Positions 26,936-35,592 of a stretch of 64,000 bases of DNA are shown here, piece by piece (positions within the stretch are counted from its first letter, which is position 1; every line of letters starts with the position of its first letter). The position numbers were made by a program, and so were the translations under genes. The notes under the pieces were generated by a model. That model was not told the DNA's origin, ran no database searches, and saw nothing but the letters and a program-made list of their open reading frames with translations. The stretch lies in the NCBI GenBank assembly GCA_964432595.1, contig CAYSOF010000007.1, positions 124,001 through 188,000 of the forward strand, written 5' to 3'. The stretch is from DASYLJ01 sp964432595. Lineage in GTDB: Bacteria; Desulfobacterota; Binatia; DP-6.

Positions 26936-26940
26936 CCCCT
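26936..26940 (-). promoter_or_regulatory. Ribosome binding site supporting the lepA CTG start
   Basis: AGGGG on the minus strand, six bases before CTG. It is the only purine-rich stretch in the correct place upstream of the conserved N-terminal coding sequence. Confidence 0.5.
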
Positions 26941-27000
26941 GACGGTGGTGATTCCGGCGACTCTATGGTGCGCCGGCGGGCCTCCGCAACCCGGTGCCGC

Positions 27001-27933
27001 TCAGCGGCCGGCCGCGAGTTTGTCGCGGAAGAACTGGACGGTCTTCGCGAGGCCGTCCTGGAGCGGGACCTCGGGCTTCCACCCGAAGACCTCGGCGGCG
27101 CGGCGGATGTCGACGACGCTGCGCCGCTGCTCGCCACCCTTCATCGGCCCGTGCTGGATCTCGGACGTGCTGCCCGCCGCCGCCAGGATGCCGGCCGCCA
27201 GCTGGTTCACGTCGGTCTCGATGCCCGTCCCCACGTTCACCGGCCCCGTCGCGTCCTTCTCGACCGCGAGCAGGCTCATGCGGGCGACGTCGCCGACGTA
27301 GACGTAGTCGCGCGTCTGCTTGCCGTCGCCGTTCACCGTGACGGGCTCGCCGCGCAGCATCTTGCCGCTGAAGATGGCGACGACGCCGGCCTCCCCGTGC
27401 GGATCCTGCCGCGGGCCGTAGACGTTCGCGTAGCGCATCGCGACGAACGGCATCTTGTACTCGGCGAAGAAGAAGTGGCAGTAGAGCTCGCCCGACCGCT
27501 TGGAGACGCCGTACGGGCTCACCGGCCACGTCGGATGGGTCTCGGGCGCGGGGAACTGCTCCTGCTCGCCGTAGGCGGCGCCGCCCGACGACACGAACAG
27601 CACCTTCTTGACGCCGGCGTCCTTCGACGCCTGCAGCAGCCCGATGGTGCCGAGAATGTTGACGCGCGCGTCGAACAGCGGGTCGGCGACGGACTTGCGC
27701 ACGTCCATCTGCGCCGCGTGATGATTCAGGACGTCGGGACGCTCGTCGTGGATCAGCTTCGCGGTTTCGGCGTCGAGGATGTCGAGGTGGTGGAAGCGCG
27801 CCTTCGGGTTGATGTTCTCGCGCTTCCCGCCCGACAGGTTGTCGACGACGATGACGTCGTGACCGGCGGCGATGTACGCGTCGGTCACGTGCGAGCCGAT
27901 GAAGCCCGCACCGCCGGTGACGAGGACTTTCAT
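27001..27933 (-). CDS. NAD-dependent sugar-nucleotide epimerase (GalE-like)
   Basis: 310-aa extended SDR. NAD motif VTGGAGFIGSHV, catalytic serine region VLFVSSGGAAYGE, and SPYGVSK with the Tyr-x3-Lys pair. MRYANVYGPRQDP and NVGTGIETDVNQLA are typical of UDP-glucose/UDP-glucuronate 4-epimerases. It overlaps the UDP-xylose synthase stop/start by four bases, so its substrate may be a product of Ugd or of the decarboxylase. Exact substrate is inferred. Confidence 0.85.
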   Translation of the reverse strand: MKVLVTGGAGFIGSHVTDAYIAAGHDVIVVDNLSGGKRENINPKARFHHLDILDAETAKLIHDERPDVLNHHAAQMDVRKSVADPLFDARVNILGTIGLLQASKDAGVKKVLFVSSGGAAYGEQEQFPAPETHPTWPVSPYGVSKRSGELYCHFFFAEYKMPFVAMRYANVYGPRQDPHGEAGVVAIFSGKMLRGEPVTVNGDGKQTRDYVYVGDVARMSLLAVEKDATGPVNVGTGIETDVNQLAAGILAAAGSTSEIQHGPMKGGEQRRSVVDIRRAAEVFGWKPEVPLQDGLAKTVQFFRDKLAAGR

Positions 27934-28862
27934 ACCTTGTCCCGGAAGTAGTCGATCGTGTGCTTCAGGCCTTCCTCGAGCCCGACGCGCGGCTCCCAGC
28001 CGAGCAGCGTGCGCGCCCGCGTGATGTCGGGCTGGCGCACCTTCGGGTCGTCGACCGGCAGGTCACGGAAGACGATCTCGCTCTTGCTGTTCGTGAGCGC
28101 CTTGATGCGCTTCGCGAACTCGAGGATCGTCACCTCGAGCGGGTTGCCGCAGTTCACCGGCAGCCCGTAGTCGCTCATCAGCAGGCGGTGGATGCCCTCG
28201 ACGAGGTCGGAGACGAAGCAGAAGCTGCGCGTCTGCGAGCCGTCGCCGTAGACGGTCATGGGCTCGCCGCGGAGCGCCTGCGCGATGAAGTTCGGCACGA
28301 CGCGGCCGTCGTTCAGGCGCATGCGCGGGCCGTGCGTGTTGAAGATGCGGACGATGCGCGTCTCCACGCCGTGCGTGCGCTGGTAGGCCATGGTCATGGC
28401 CTCGGCGAAGCGCTTCGCCTCGTCGTACACGCCGCGCGGGCCGATGGGGTTCACGTTGCCCCAGTAGTCCTCGTTCTGCGGATGGATCTGCGGATCGCCG
28501 TACGTCTCCGACGTCGACGCGAGCAGGAGGCGCGCGCCCTTCTCCTTCGCGAGGCCGAGCGCCTTGTGCGTGCCGAGCGACCCGACCTTGAGCGTCTGGA
28601 TGGGCAGCTCGAGGTAGTCGACGGGGCTCGCCGGCGAGGCGAAGTGGAGGATGTAGTCGAGCGGGCCGCGCACGTAGATGTAGTTCGTCACGTCCTGCTG
28701 GATGAACGTGAAGCGGCGGTCCGAGAACAGGTGCGCGATGTTGTCCGGCGACCCCGTGAGGAAGTTGTCCATGCAGATGACGTCGTTCCCCTCGGACAGG
28801 AACCGCTCGCACAGATGCGAGCCGATGAAGCCCGCGCCACCCGTGATCAACACCCGCGCCAT
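27930..28862 (-). CDS. UDP-glucuronate decarboxylase (UDP-xylose synthase)
   Basis: 310 aa, a strong match to the UXS family: VLITGGAGFIGSHLCERFL, HFASPASPVDYLELPIQTLK, TSETYGDPQIHPQ, GVYDEAKRFAEAMTMAYQR with the catalytic Tyr and Lys, and RIFNTHGPRMRLNDGRVVPN. It makes UDP-xylose from UDP-glucuronate with internal NAD recycling. It lies 9 bases after ugd, which makes its substrate. Confidence 0.93.
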   Translation of the reverse strand: MARVLITGGAGFIGSHLCERFLSEGNDVICMDNFLTGSPDNIAHLFSDRRFTFIQQDVTNYIYVRGPLDYILHFASPASPVDYLELPIQTLKVGSLGTHKALGLAKEKGARLLLASTSETYGDPQIHPQNEDYWGNVNPIGPRGVYDEAKRFAEAMTMAYQRTHGVETRIVRIFNTHGPRMRLNDGRVVPNFIAQALRGEPMTVYGDGSQTRSFCFVSDLVEGIHRLLMSDYGLPVNCGNPLEVTILEFAKRIKALTNSKSEIVFRDLPVDDPKVRQPDITRARTLLGWEPRVGLEEGLKHTIDYFRDKV

Positions 28863-28871
28863 GGCGGCCTC

Positions 28872-30191
28872 CTAGCGTCCCGGCCGCACCGGCGCGCGGC
28901 CGATGGGCAGATAGGTGAAGCCGTGCTGCCGCATGACCTCGGGCTCGTACAGATTGCGTCCGTCGAAGATGAGCGGCGACTTGAGCAGCTGCTTCATGCG
29001 CGCGAAGTCGGGCCGGCGGAATTCGTTCCACTCGGTGACGATGACGAGCGCGTCGGCACCCTCGAGCGCCTCGTAGTTCACGCGGTGATACGATACGCGA
29101 TCGCCGAAGACGAGCTTGGCCTGACCGAGCGCCTCGGGATCGTGCACCGCCACCTGCGCGCCGCGCTTCAGCAGGCCTTCGATGATCTCGACCGACGGCG
29201 CCTCGCGCATGTCGTCGGTCTTCGGCTTGAACGCCAGGCCCCAGATCGCGAATCGCTTGCCGCCGAGGTTCTCGCCGAACTCGGCGACCACCTTGTCGCA
29301 GAGCACGCGCTTCTGGGCGTCGTTCACCTCTTCCACCGCCGTCAGCAGCGGGAAGGCGAGGCCGTGCTCGCGCGCGGTGTGGATGGCCGCCTGCACGTCC
29401 TTCGGGAAGCACGAGCCGCCGTAGCCCACGCCCGGGAAGAGGAAGTGGTGGCCGATGCGGCGGTCGTGCCCGACGCCGCGGCGGACGAAGTCGACGTCGG
29501 CGCCGACGCGCTCGCAGAGATTAGCGACCTCGTTCATGAACGAGATGCGCGTCGCAAGCAGCGCGTTGGCGGCGTACTTCGTCATCTCGGCGCTGGCGTT
29601 GTCCATCTCGAGGATGGGCGCGCCGGTGCGCACGAACGGATCGTACAGCTCGCGCATCGTCCGGAAGGCTTCGGGCGACGCCGCGCCGATGACGACGCGG
29701 TCGGGCTTCATGAAGTCCTCGATCGCGGCGCCTTCCTTCATGAACTCGGGATTCGAGACCACGTCGAACGCGTGCTTCGCGATGGGCTCCATCTCGCGAC
29801 GGATCTTCTGATGCGTCCCGACGGGCACCGTGCTCTTCGTGACGACGACGCGGTAGCCGTCCATCGCGTTGGCGATGGCGCGCGACACGGCGAGGACCGC
29901 ACCGAGATCGGCCGAGCCGTCGGCCTTCTCCGGCGTTCCCACCGCGATGAAGCACACCAGGCTCTTCCGCACCGCCTCCTCGAGGTCGGTCGTGAACGTG
30001 AGCCGCCCCTCGGTGACGCTGCGGCGGATCAGCTCTTCGAGACCGGGCTCGTAGATGGGCACTTCGCCACGTCGGAGCGCCTCGACCTTGGAGGCCACGT
30101 TGTCGACGCAGACGACGTCGTTGCCGCTTTCCGCGAAGCAGGTACCGGCGACGAGCCCTACGTAGCCAGTCCCCACCACGCAGAGTTTCAT
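28872..30191 (-). CDS. ugd: UDP-glucose 6-dehydrogenase
   Basis: 439 aa. Oxidizes UDP-glucose to UDP-glucuronate with two NAD+. Rossmann start LCVVGTGYVGLVAGTCFAES, VVTKSTVPVGT, NPEFMKEGAAIEDF, and the catalytic cysteine in FPGVGYGGSCFPKDV. First gene of a three-gene run (ugd, decarboxylase, epimerase) that supplies UDP-pentose and uronic sugars for surface glycans. Confidence 0.96.
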   Translation of the reverse strand: MKLCVVGTGYVGLVAGTCFAESGNDVVCVDNVASKVEALRRGEVPIYEPGLEELIRRSVTEGRLTFTTDLEEAVRKSLVCFIAVGTPEKADGSADLGAVLAVSRAIANAMDGYRVVVTKSTVPVGTHQKIRREMEPIAKHAFDVVSNPEFMKEGAAIEDFMKPDRVVIGAASPEAFRTMRELYDPFVRTGAPILEMDNASAEMTKYAANALLATRISFMNEVANLCERVGADVDFVRRGVGHDRRIGHHFLFPGVGYGGSCFPKDVQAAIHTAREHGLAFPLLTAVEEVNDAQKRVLCDKVVAEFGENLGGKRFAIWGLAFKPKTDDMREAPSVEIIEGLLKRGAQVAVHDPEALGQAKLVFGDRVSYHRVNYEALEGADALVIVTEWNEFRRPDFARMKQLLKSPLIFDGRNLYEPEVMRQHGFTYLPIGRAPVRPGR

Positions 30192-30245
30192 ATCCGCTCA
30201 GGATTAGCGGCGGGTCCCCCGGAAGTCAATTCAAACGGGGCCTTG

Positions 30246-31199
30246 TCATTCGTGCACTTCGCGCACGCGGTAGATGCGCTTTCCTTGGGACTCGTGGTAC
30301 GTGCGCACGACCATCTCGCCCAGCAGCCCGATCGACACGAGCTGCACGCCGAGCACGGCCAGGACGATCGCCAGCAGCACCAGCGGACGCCCGGCGAGCG
30401 GATGTCCGAGCACGACGCGCTCGAAGCCGAGGAACGCCATCAGCCCGAGCCCGGGCACTGCAAGTGCGAGGCCCATCGGCCCGAAGAGCTGGATCGGTCG
30501 GGTCGCGAAGCCGGACAGGAATTTGACGGTGAGCAGGTCCAGCAGGACGCGCAGCGTCCGCGAGATGCCGTACTTCGAGCGGCCGAGCGTGCGCGGGCGA
30601 TGATTCACGGGCAGCTCGACGACCCGCGCGCCGAGATCCGCCGCGAGCGCGGGGATGAAGCGATGCAGCTCGCCGTACAGCCGCAGCTCGTGCGCGTAGC
30701 CGGCACGCATCACACGCAGCGTGCAGCCGTAGTCGTGCAGATGGGTTCCGGTCACGACCGAAATGAAGCGGTTCGCGATCATCGACGGCAGACGGCGCGA
30801 CCAGAACGGATCCTGCCGCAGATGGCGCCAGCCGTTCACGACGTCGACCTCGGGGCCGAGCGCGTCGAGCAGCCGCGGGATGTCGCGCGGATCGTTCTGC
30901 ATGTCCGCGTCCATCGTGATGATCAGGTCGGCTCGCGCGAACTGGATGCCTGCCGCCATCGCCGCGGTCTGGCCGTAGTTGCGCGCGAGCCGCACGACGC
31001 GCAGCCGCGGCTCGCGGGCCCGCAGCTCGACGAGCTTCGCGAAGCTGCCGTCGCGGCTGCCGTCGTCCACCGCGACGATCTCGGCCGGCCGCCCGATCGC
31101 ATCGAGCACGCCGCCGAGCTCCGCCAGCAGCGGCTCGAGGCACGCGGCCTCGTCGTAGACGGGCAGGACGATCGAGAGCGCGGGCGTGGACGAGATCAA
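30246..31199 (-). CDS. Polyprenyl/dolichyl-phosphate-type glycosyltransferase, family 2
   Basis: 317 aa. GT-A domain with LSIVLPVYDEAACLEPLLAE, VAVDDGSRDGSF and TMDADMQNDP (the DxD-like site), then two C-terminal transmembrane helices (about 225-300). This layout matches GtrB/ArnC/DPM1 enzymes, which load a sugar onto undecaprenyl phosphate. The start is TTG at 31199, overlapping the pfkB stop as TTGA; no ATG restores the N-terminal strand. Confidence 0.88.
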   Translation of the reverse strand: MISSTPALSIVLPVYDEAACLEPLLAELGGVLDAIGRPAEIVAVDDGSRDGSFAKLVELRAREPRLRVVRLARNYGQTAAMAAGIQFARADLIITMDADMQNDPRDIPRLLDALGPEVDVVNGWRHLRQDPFWSRRLPSMIANRFISVVTGTHLHDYGCTLRVMRAGYAHELRLYGELHRFIPALAADLGARVVELPVNHRPRTLGRSKYGISRTLRVLLDLLTVKFLSGFATRPIQLFGPMGLALAVPGLGLMAFLGFERVVLGHPLAGRPLVLLAIVLAVLGVQLVSIGLLGEMVVRTYHESQGKRIYRVREVHE

Positions 31200-32101
31200 A
31201 ATACGGTGAGCGCGACGAACTGCTGATAGCGTCGCTCGACGTCGTCGCGCGTGAGCGTGCGAAGCCGGCGACCGCCGAAGTCTTCGACCACGAACGACGC
31301 CAGGACGCTGCCGTAGACGATCGCCTTGCGCAGCGCCTTCTCGGACCGGTCGTTCGTCGTCGCCAGGTAGCCGAGCATGCCGCCGGCGAACGTGTCGCCC
31401 GCGCCCGTCGGATCGAAGACCTCCTCGAGCGGATACGCCGGCACCGCGAAGACCGAGCTCGGCGAGAACAGGATGGCGCCGTACTCGCCGCGCTTCACCA
31501 GCACGCTGCGCGCGCCAAGCTCGAGGATGCGCCGCGCCGCCTGCGGTACGTTGCGCTTCCCGGACAGCTGCCGCGCCTCCTCGTCGTTCACCACGAGCAG
31601 ATCGACGCGCGCGAGCAGCGACTCGAGCGGCGCACGCGCCTCGTCGATCCAGTGGTTCATCGTGTCGAGGCCGACCAACCCGGGCGTACCGAACTGGTCG
31701 AGCACCGCCGCCTGCAGGCGCGGGTCGATGTTGCCGAGGAAGACGATCGGCGCCTTGCGGATCACGTCGGACACCGTCGGCTGGAAGTCGGCGAACACGC
31801 CGAGGTCGAGCGCGAGCGTGTCGCGCAGGTTGACGTCCTCGTGGTAGCGGCCGTGCCAGCGGAACGTCGTGCCGTCGCGCTCCTCGAGGCCCGACAGGTC
31901 GATCCCGCGGCCGGCGAGGTACTCGCGCGCTTCGCGCGGGAAGTCGCGGCCGATCGGCGCGACGAGATGCACCTTCGTGAACAGGCTGGCCGCGACGGCG
32001 AAATGCAACGCGGAGCCGCCGAGCTCGTCGTCGGCGCGGCCGACGGGCGTCTCCAGCGTGTCGAAGGCCACCGAGCCGATGACCGCGATCGCGTCGCTCA
32101 C
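31196..32101 (-). CDS. PfkB-family carbohydrate/nucleoside kinase
   Basis: 301 aa ribokinase-fold kinase. GGSALHFAVAAS is the N-terminal glycine-rich segment and EEVFDPTGAGDTFAGGMLGY the C-terminal signature with the catalytic aspartate. It starts with GTG overlapping the mtnP stop. The neighbour suggests a nucleoside or methylthio-sugar substrate, but this is inferred; sugar kinases look alike at this level. Confidence 0.85.
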   Translation of the reverse strand: MSDAIAVIGSVAFDTLETPVGRADDELGGSALHFAVAASLFTKVHLVAPIGRDFPREAREYLAGRGIDLSGLEERDGTTFRWHGRYHEDVNLRDTLALDLGVFADFQPTVSDVIRKAPIVFLGNIDPRLQAAVLDQFGTPGLVGLDTMNHWIDEARAPLESLLARVDLLVVNDEEARQLSGKRNVPQAARRILELGARSVLVKRGEYGAILFSPSSVFAVPAYPLEEVFDPTGAGDTFAGGMLGYLATTNDRSEKALRKAIVYGSVLASFVVEDFGGRRLRTLTRDDVERRYQQFVALTVF

Positions 32102-32964
32102 AGATACCTCCCGGCGATGGGCGCCAGGTCACGCTTCGTCTGCGCGGGGATCGTGGCCCGATCGGTGATGATGGCGTTGGCGAGCGCGGTCGGACACGGA
32201 CAGCCCGTCCGCGGCGGCAACGCCGGCGCGAGTGCCGCGACGATGCGCCGGGCGGCGTCGACGTTGGCGGCGATGATCTTCAGGATGTCGTCGATCGTCA
32301 CGTCGTCGTGCCCCGCGTGCCAGCAGTCGTAGTCCGTCGCGAGCGCCAGGGTGGCGAAACAGATCTCGGCCTCGCGCGCGAGCTTCGCCTCTTGGAGATT
32401 CGTCATGCCGATCACGTGCGCGCCCCAGCTGCGGTAGAGGTGCGACTCGGCGCGCGTCGAGAATGCGGGGCCTTCCATGCACACGTACGTGCCGCCTTCG
32501 TGGACCGTCGCGCCCGCCGCCTTCGCGGCGCCGACCAGCGCCTTCGACATGACGGGGCAGAACGGATCGGCGAACTGGAGGTGCGCGACGACGCCGCGGC
32601 CGAAGAACGTGCTCTCGGTCTGCCGGCCGCGCGTGCGGTCGATGAACTGATCGGGCACGACCATGTGGCCCGGCACGATGTCCTCGCGGAGGCTGCCGAC
32701 GGCGCTCACGGCGAGCACGCAGTCGGCGCCGAGCGTCTTCATGCCATACATGTTCGCGCGGAACGGCAGCTCCGACGGGAGGAGCCGATGGCCGCGGCCG
32801 TGGCGCGGCAGGAAGACGAGCCGCGTGTCGCCGAGGTGCCCGATCACGTACTCGTCGGAGGGGTCGCCGAAAGGCGTCTGGACGCGCGTCCGTTCGACGC
32901 GCTCGAGGCCGGGCAGCTCGTAGAGGCCGCTCCCGCCGATGACACCGAGTGTGCGTTCCGCCAT
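32098..32964 (-). CDS. mtnP: S-methyl-5'-thioadenosine phosphorylase
   Basis: 288 aa. Splits methylthioadenosine, a by-product of polyamine synthesis, into adenine and methylthioribose-1-phosphate. LGVIGGSGLYELPGLE, FLPRHGRGHRLLPSELPFRA, TYVCMEGPAFSTRAES and IGMTNLQEAKLAREAEICFA are typical of the MTAP/PNP family. ATG at 32964 is chosen over an in-frame extension to 33213. Adenine released here could be reused by Apt. Inosine phosphorylase activity is an alternative. Confidence 0.92.
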   Translation of the reverse strand: MAERTLGVIGGSGLYELPGLERVERTRVQTPFGDPSDEYVIGHLGDTRLVFLPRHGRGHRLLPSELPFRANMYGMKTLGADCVLAVSAVGSLREDIVPGHMVVPDQFIDRTRGRQTESTFFGRGVVAHLQFADPFCPVMSKALVGAAKAAGATVHEGGTYVCMEGPAFSTRAESHLYRSWGAHVIGMTNLQEAKLAREAEICFATLALATDYDCWHAGHDDVTIDDILKIIAANVDAARRIVAALAPALPPRTGCPCPTALANAIITDRATIPAQTKRDLAPIAGRYL

Positions 32965-33075
32965 CCGTGCCGCCCCCTCCGCCGCGGCCGGCGCATCCTG
33001 CGGCGAAACGGAGGGGAGTGCAAGGTGAACGGCTGGTATCGGCGCGCGCGCTACCGCATCGTGGGCGCCTCGCAG

Positions 33076-34035
33076 ATGCCTACCGCCGCCCCATCCGCTG
33101 CCCTCGTCTGGGGCGCGCTCTCCATCGTCTACGTCGTGTGGGGCTCGACGTATCTCGCGATCCGCATCGCGATCGAGACGCTGCCGCCGTTCCTGATGGC
33201 GGGCACGCGTCACCTGTGCGCCGGCATCGCCCTGTACGCGTGGGCCATCCGCCGCGGCGACGTCGGCGGCGACCGGCCCGGCCCGGCGCAGTGGCGAGCG
33301 GCCGCGATCGTCGGCGCGGCGCTGCTGCTCGGCGGCAACGGCGGCGTCGTGTGGGCGGAGCAGTCGGTCGCGTCGGGCGTCGCCGCGCTGCTCGTCGCCA
33401 CGCTGCCGCTGTGGATGGCGGTCCTCGGACGCACGATCTGGGGCGAGCCGCTGTCCCGCATCACGCTCGTCGGGCTCGTCGTCGGCCTGGGAGGTCTGGC
33501 GCTGCTCGTCGGCCCGGTCGAGGGCGGCGGCGTCGACCCGCTGGGCGCCCTCGCCTGCATGGGCGCGTCGTTTTCCTGGGCGGCGGGCTCGCTGTGGTCA
33601 CGCCGCGCGCCGTTGCCGAAGCGGCCGTTCGTCACGACGTCGATGGAGATGCTCTGCGGCGGCGTCATGCTCCTCGTCGTCGGCGCGCTCGCCGGCGAGC
33701 TGCAGACGTTCGATCCGTCGCGCTTCTCGCTCGCGTCGCTGCTCGCCCTCGCCTACCTGACGGTGTTCGGCTCGCTCGTCGCGTTCACGGCCTACATCTG
33801 GGTGCTCGGCAACGCGCCGACGTCGCTCGTGTCGACGTACGCGTACGTGAACCCCGTCGTCGCGGTGCTGCTCGGCTGGCTGCTTCTCGACGAGCCGATC
33901 ACGCCGCGCATGGTGATCGCCGGCGCGATCATCCTCGCCGCCGTCGCGCTCATCGCCGCGGCGGCGCCGCGCGCTCCCGCTAGCGCAGCGCGCTCAGCCC
34001 CTGGCTCGGATCGGACGTCGCGAAAGGCGTCGTGA
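33076..34035 (+). CDS. EamA-family drug/metabolite exporter (YedA-like)
   Basis: 319 aa with ten predicted transmembrane helices in two EamA repeats. SIVYVVWGSTYLAIRIAIET at the start and PLWMAVLGRTIWGEPLSRIT and NPVVAVLLGWLLLDEPITPR are repeat signatures. Substrate unknown; relatives export amino acids or metabolites. ATG at 33076. Its last 56 bases overlap the 3' end of the convergent beta-helix gene. Confidence 0.9.
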   Translation: MPTAAPSAALVWGALSIVYVVWGSTYLAIRIAIETLPPFLMAGTRHLCAGIALYAWAIRRGDVGGDRPGPAQWRAAAIVGAALLLGGNGGVVWAEQSVASGVAALLVATLPLWMAVLGRTIWGEPLSRITLVGLVVGLGGLALLVGPVEGGGVDPLGALACMGASFSWAAGSLWSRRAPLPKRPFVTTSMEMLCGGVMLLVVGALAGELQTFDPSRFSLASLLALAYLTVFGSLVAFTAYIWVLGNAPTSLVSTYAYVNPVVAVLLGWLLLDEPITPRMVIAGAIILAAVALIAAAAPRAPASAARSAPGSDRTSRKAS

Positions 34036-34975
34036 CCGTGGTCGAGCCGGCGCTGTCGCATGCGGCGTCCGCCGGATCGGGCCCGGGGCCCGTGGGGCTG
34101 CCCCACCAATTTCCCGCGGCGTTCAGGCTGGCGCCGCTGAAGTTGCGCACCCCGCAATTCGACGTGTTGCCGGCGAACGCGTTGCCGCTGAACGCCGGGA
34201 TGGGAACGGTCGTGTCCACGGTGACGCCGGTCGCGTTGCCGACGGCGACGTTGCGCGAGAACTCGGCGACGTTCCCTGCCAGCGAGAAACCCACGCCGCT
34301 GCCCACCACGCTCGAGGTGGCATTGCCGACAGCCATGTTGCGGGTGACGCGCGCGCCTCGCGTGTTCCGCAGGTCGAATCCGACGGAGCATCCCATCACC
34401 GAGTTGCGCGAGATGAGGTCCGCGGAGCTCAAGATGAACATGCCGATCGAGCACGCGCCCGCGGGCGTCACCATGCGGTTGTGCTCGATCCGGCCGCGCG
34501 TGTTCGAGGTGAGGAGCCCGGCGGCCGTCACGTCCGCCGGAAGGACGAACACGTTGCCGCCGATGCGGACGTTCACGAGCTCCTGGCTGCCGCCGCCGTC
34601 CAGGCTGGAGTCGACCAGCATCTGGCCGGTGATCGTGAAGCCGGTGTTGAGCCGCCCGAACGTCACGTCGCCGGCCGTGATGAACACCGACGTGCCGATG
34701 CGCGTCGCACTGGCGCCCAGCCGCGACGTGATGCGCAGCGCCTTGTTCACCATGATGGTGCCCGCGGACACGTCCTGACCGGGACCGACGACGATCGCGT
34801 CGCCGGCGGCCGCGTTCACGACCGCCACCGCGATGGTTCGGCAAGGCACGACCAGTCCGCACGTCGGACCGTCGACGCCCGAGCTCTCGACCCGCAACGT
34901 CGCCGCGGCGGCGACGGACGGGCCGAGCAACGAGCCGAGGACGACTACGAGCCGAAGGACGCGCGACGAGATCAT
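33980..34975 (-). CDS. Secreted right-handed beta-helix protein
   Basis: 331 aa. Signal peptide (1-25) ends VAAAA. The rest is low in charge and rich in Asn, Gly, Val and Thr with repeating rungs such as NAVGN/NMAVGNATSS, RNSVMGCSVGF and NVAVGNATGV, typical of parallel beta-helix repeat proteins of the NosD/pectin-lyase-like type. No catalytic residues can be recognised. The C-terminal part NAAGNWWGSPTGPGPDP is common at the end of such helices. Confidence 0.82.
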   Translation of the reverse strand: MISSRVLRLVVVLGSLLGPSVAAAATLRVESSGVDGPTCGLVVPCRTIAVAVVNAAAGDAIVVGPGQDVSAGTIMVNKALRITSRLGASATRIGTSVFITAGDVTFGRLNTGFTITGQMLVDSSLDGGGSQELVNVRIGGNVFVLPADVTAAGLLTSNTRGRIEHNRMVTPAGACSIGMFILSSADLISRNSVMGCSVGFDLRNTRGARVTRNMAVGNATSSVVGSGVGFSLAGNVAEFSRNVAVGNATGVTVDTTVPIPAFSGNAFAGNTSNCGVRNFSGASLNAAGNWWGSPTGPGPDPADAACDSAGSTTVTTPFATSDPSQGLSALR

Positions 34976-35034
34976 GGGTCGCTCCTCCTCGCCCCGCGGG
35001 GCGGTGTCGATCGAACCGTCCGCGTCGCACCCTT

Positions 35035-35062
35035 CGCGGCGACCGTCAAGACGGTCGCCGCG
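35035..35062 (-). terminator. Terminator-like hairpin after the DUF1330-type gene
   Basis: CGCGGCGACCGTC, loop AA, GACGGTCGCCGCG: a perfect 13-bp stem 31 bases past the stop of the minus-strand gene. It separates that gene from the beta-helix protein gene downstream. Confidence 0.6.
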
Positions 35063-35093
35063 ACCATCTTCGAGTCCTCCTCGCCCGCGCCCT

Positions 35094-35534
35094 TCAGGCC
35101 GCGGCGATCAGCACCCGCTGGCGCGCAACCGCCGCCGCGCGATCCGCCCACGCCGCGCGGTAGGCCTCGTCCGCGAAGAGCGCGAGCACCGCCGCCCGGT
35201 CGGGGTACGTCCCGATCGCCACGATGTCCCAGTCCTCGTCCTCGCCGATGAAGGTCGCGTCGAACGGGCCCGTCAGGAGGAACCGTCCCCCCACCCGTTC
35301 CAGCGCCGGTCCACTCACCGCCGCGTACCGCATCATCGCCTCGAGACCGCTCACCGGCTCGGCGACACCCGGGTAGTCGGCGACGGGGCGCAGCTTGAAG
35401 AAGTTGATCATGGTGACGGGCGTGCCCTGCGGGCCGGCGACGACGCGCCGCCACTGCGCCGCGTCCGGTCCACCGCCGGCGCCGTAGCGGCGCGTGAGCT
35501 CGTCCACCTGCGCTTCGATCTCGTGTTCGGTCAT
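35094..35534 (-). CDS. DUF1330/NIPSNAP-like dimeric alpha-beta barrel protein
   Basis: 146 aa. Ferredoxin-like fold segments MINFFKLRPVADYPG, FLLTGPFDATFIGEDEDWDI and VAIGTYPDRAAVLALFADEA are typical of DUF1330-type proteins. Cofactor and substrate are unknown; small heme-free monooxygenase or stress roles have been suggested for relatives. ATG at 35534 follows GGAGG. It is divergent from a tetR gene and shares an operator with it. Confidence 0.8.
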   Translation of the reverse strand: MTEHEIEAQVDELTRRYGAGGGPDAAQWRRVVAGPQGTPVTMINFFKLRPVADYPGVAEPVSGLEAMMRYAAVSGPALERVGGRFLLTGPFDATFIGEDEDWDIVAIGTYPDRAAVLALFADEAYRAAWADRAAAVARQRVLIAAA

Positions 35535-35578
35535 GGGAATCCTCCGTGCGTTGACTCCCGGCGTACGTGCCGGCAGTT

Positions 35579-35592
35579 TTGACACGTGTCAA
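35579..35592. promoter_or_regulatory. TetR operator candidate
   Basis: TTGACACGTGTCAA is a perfect 14-bp palindrome between the divergent DUF1330-type and tetR genes. It covers the tetR GTG start codon (35586), and a possible -35 box TTGACT (35551-35556) lies upstream. Binding of the adjacent TetR protein here would repress its own gene and could control the neighbour. Confidence 0.65.
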
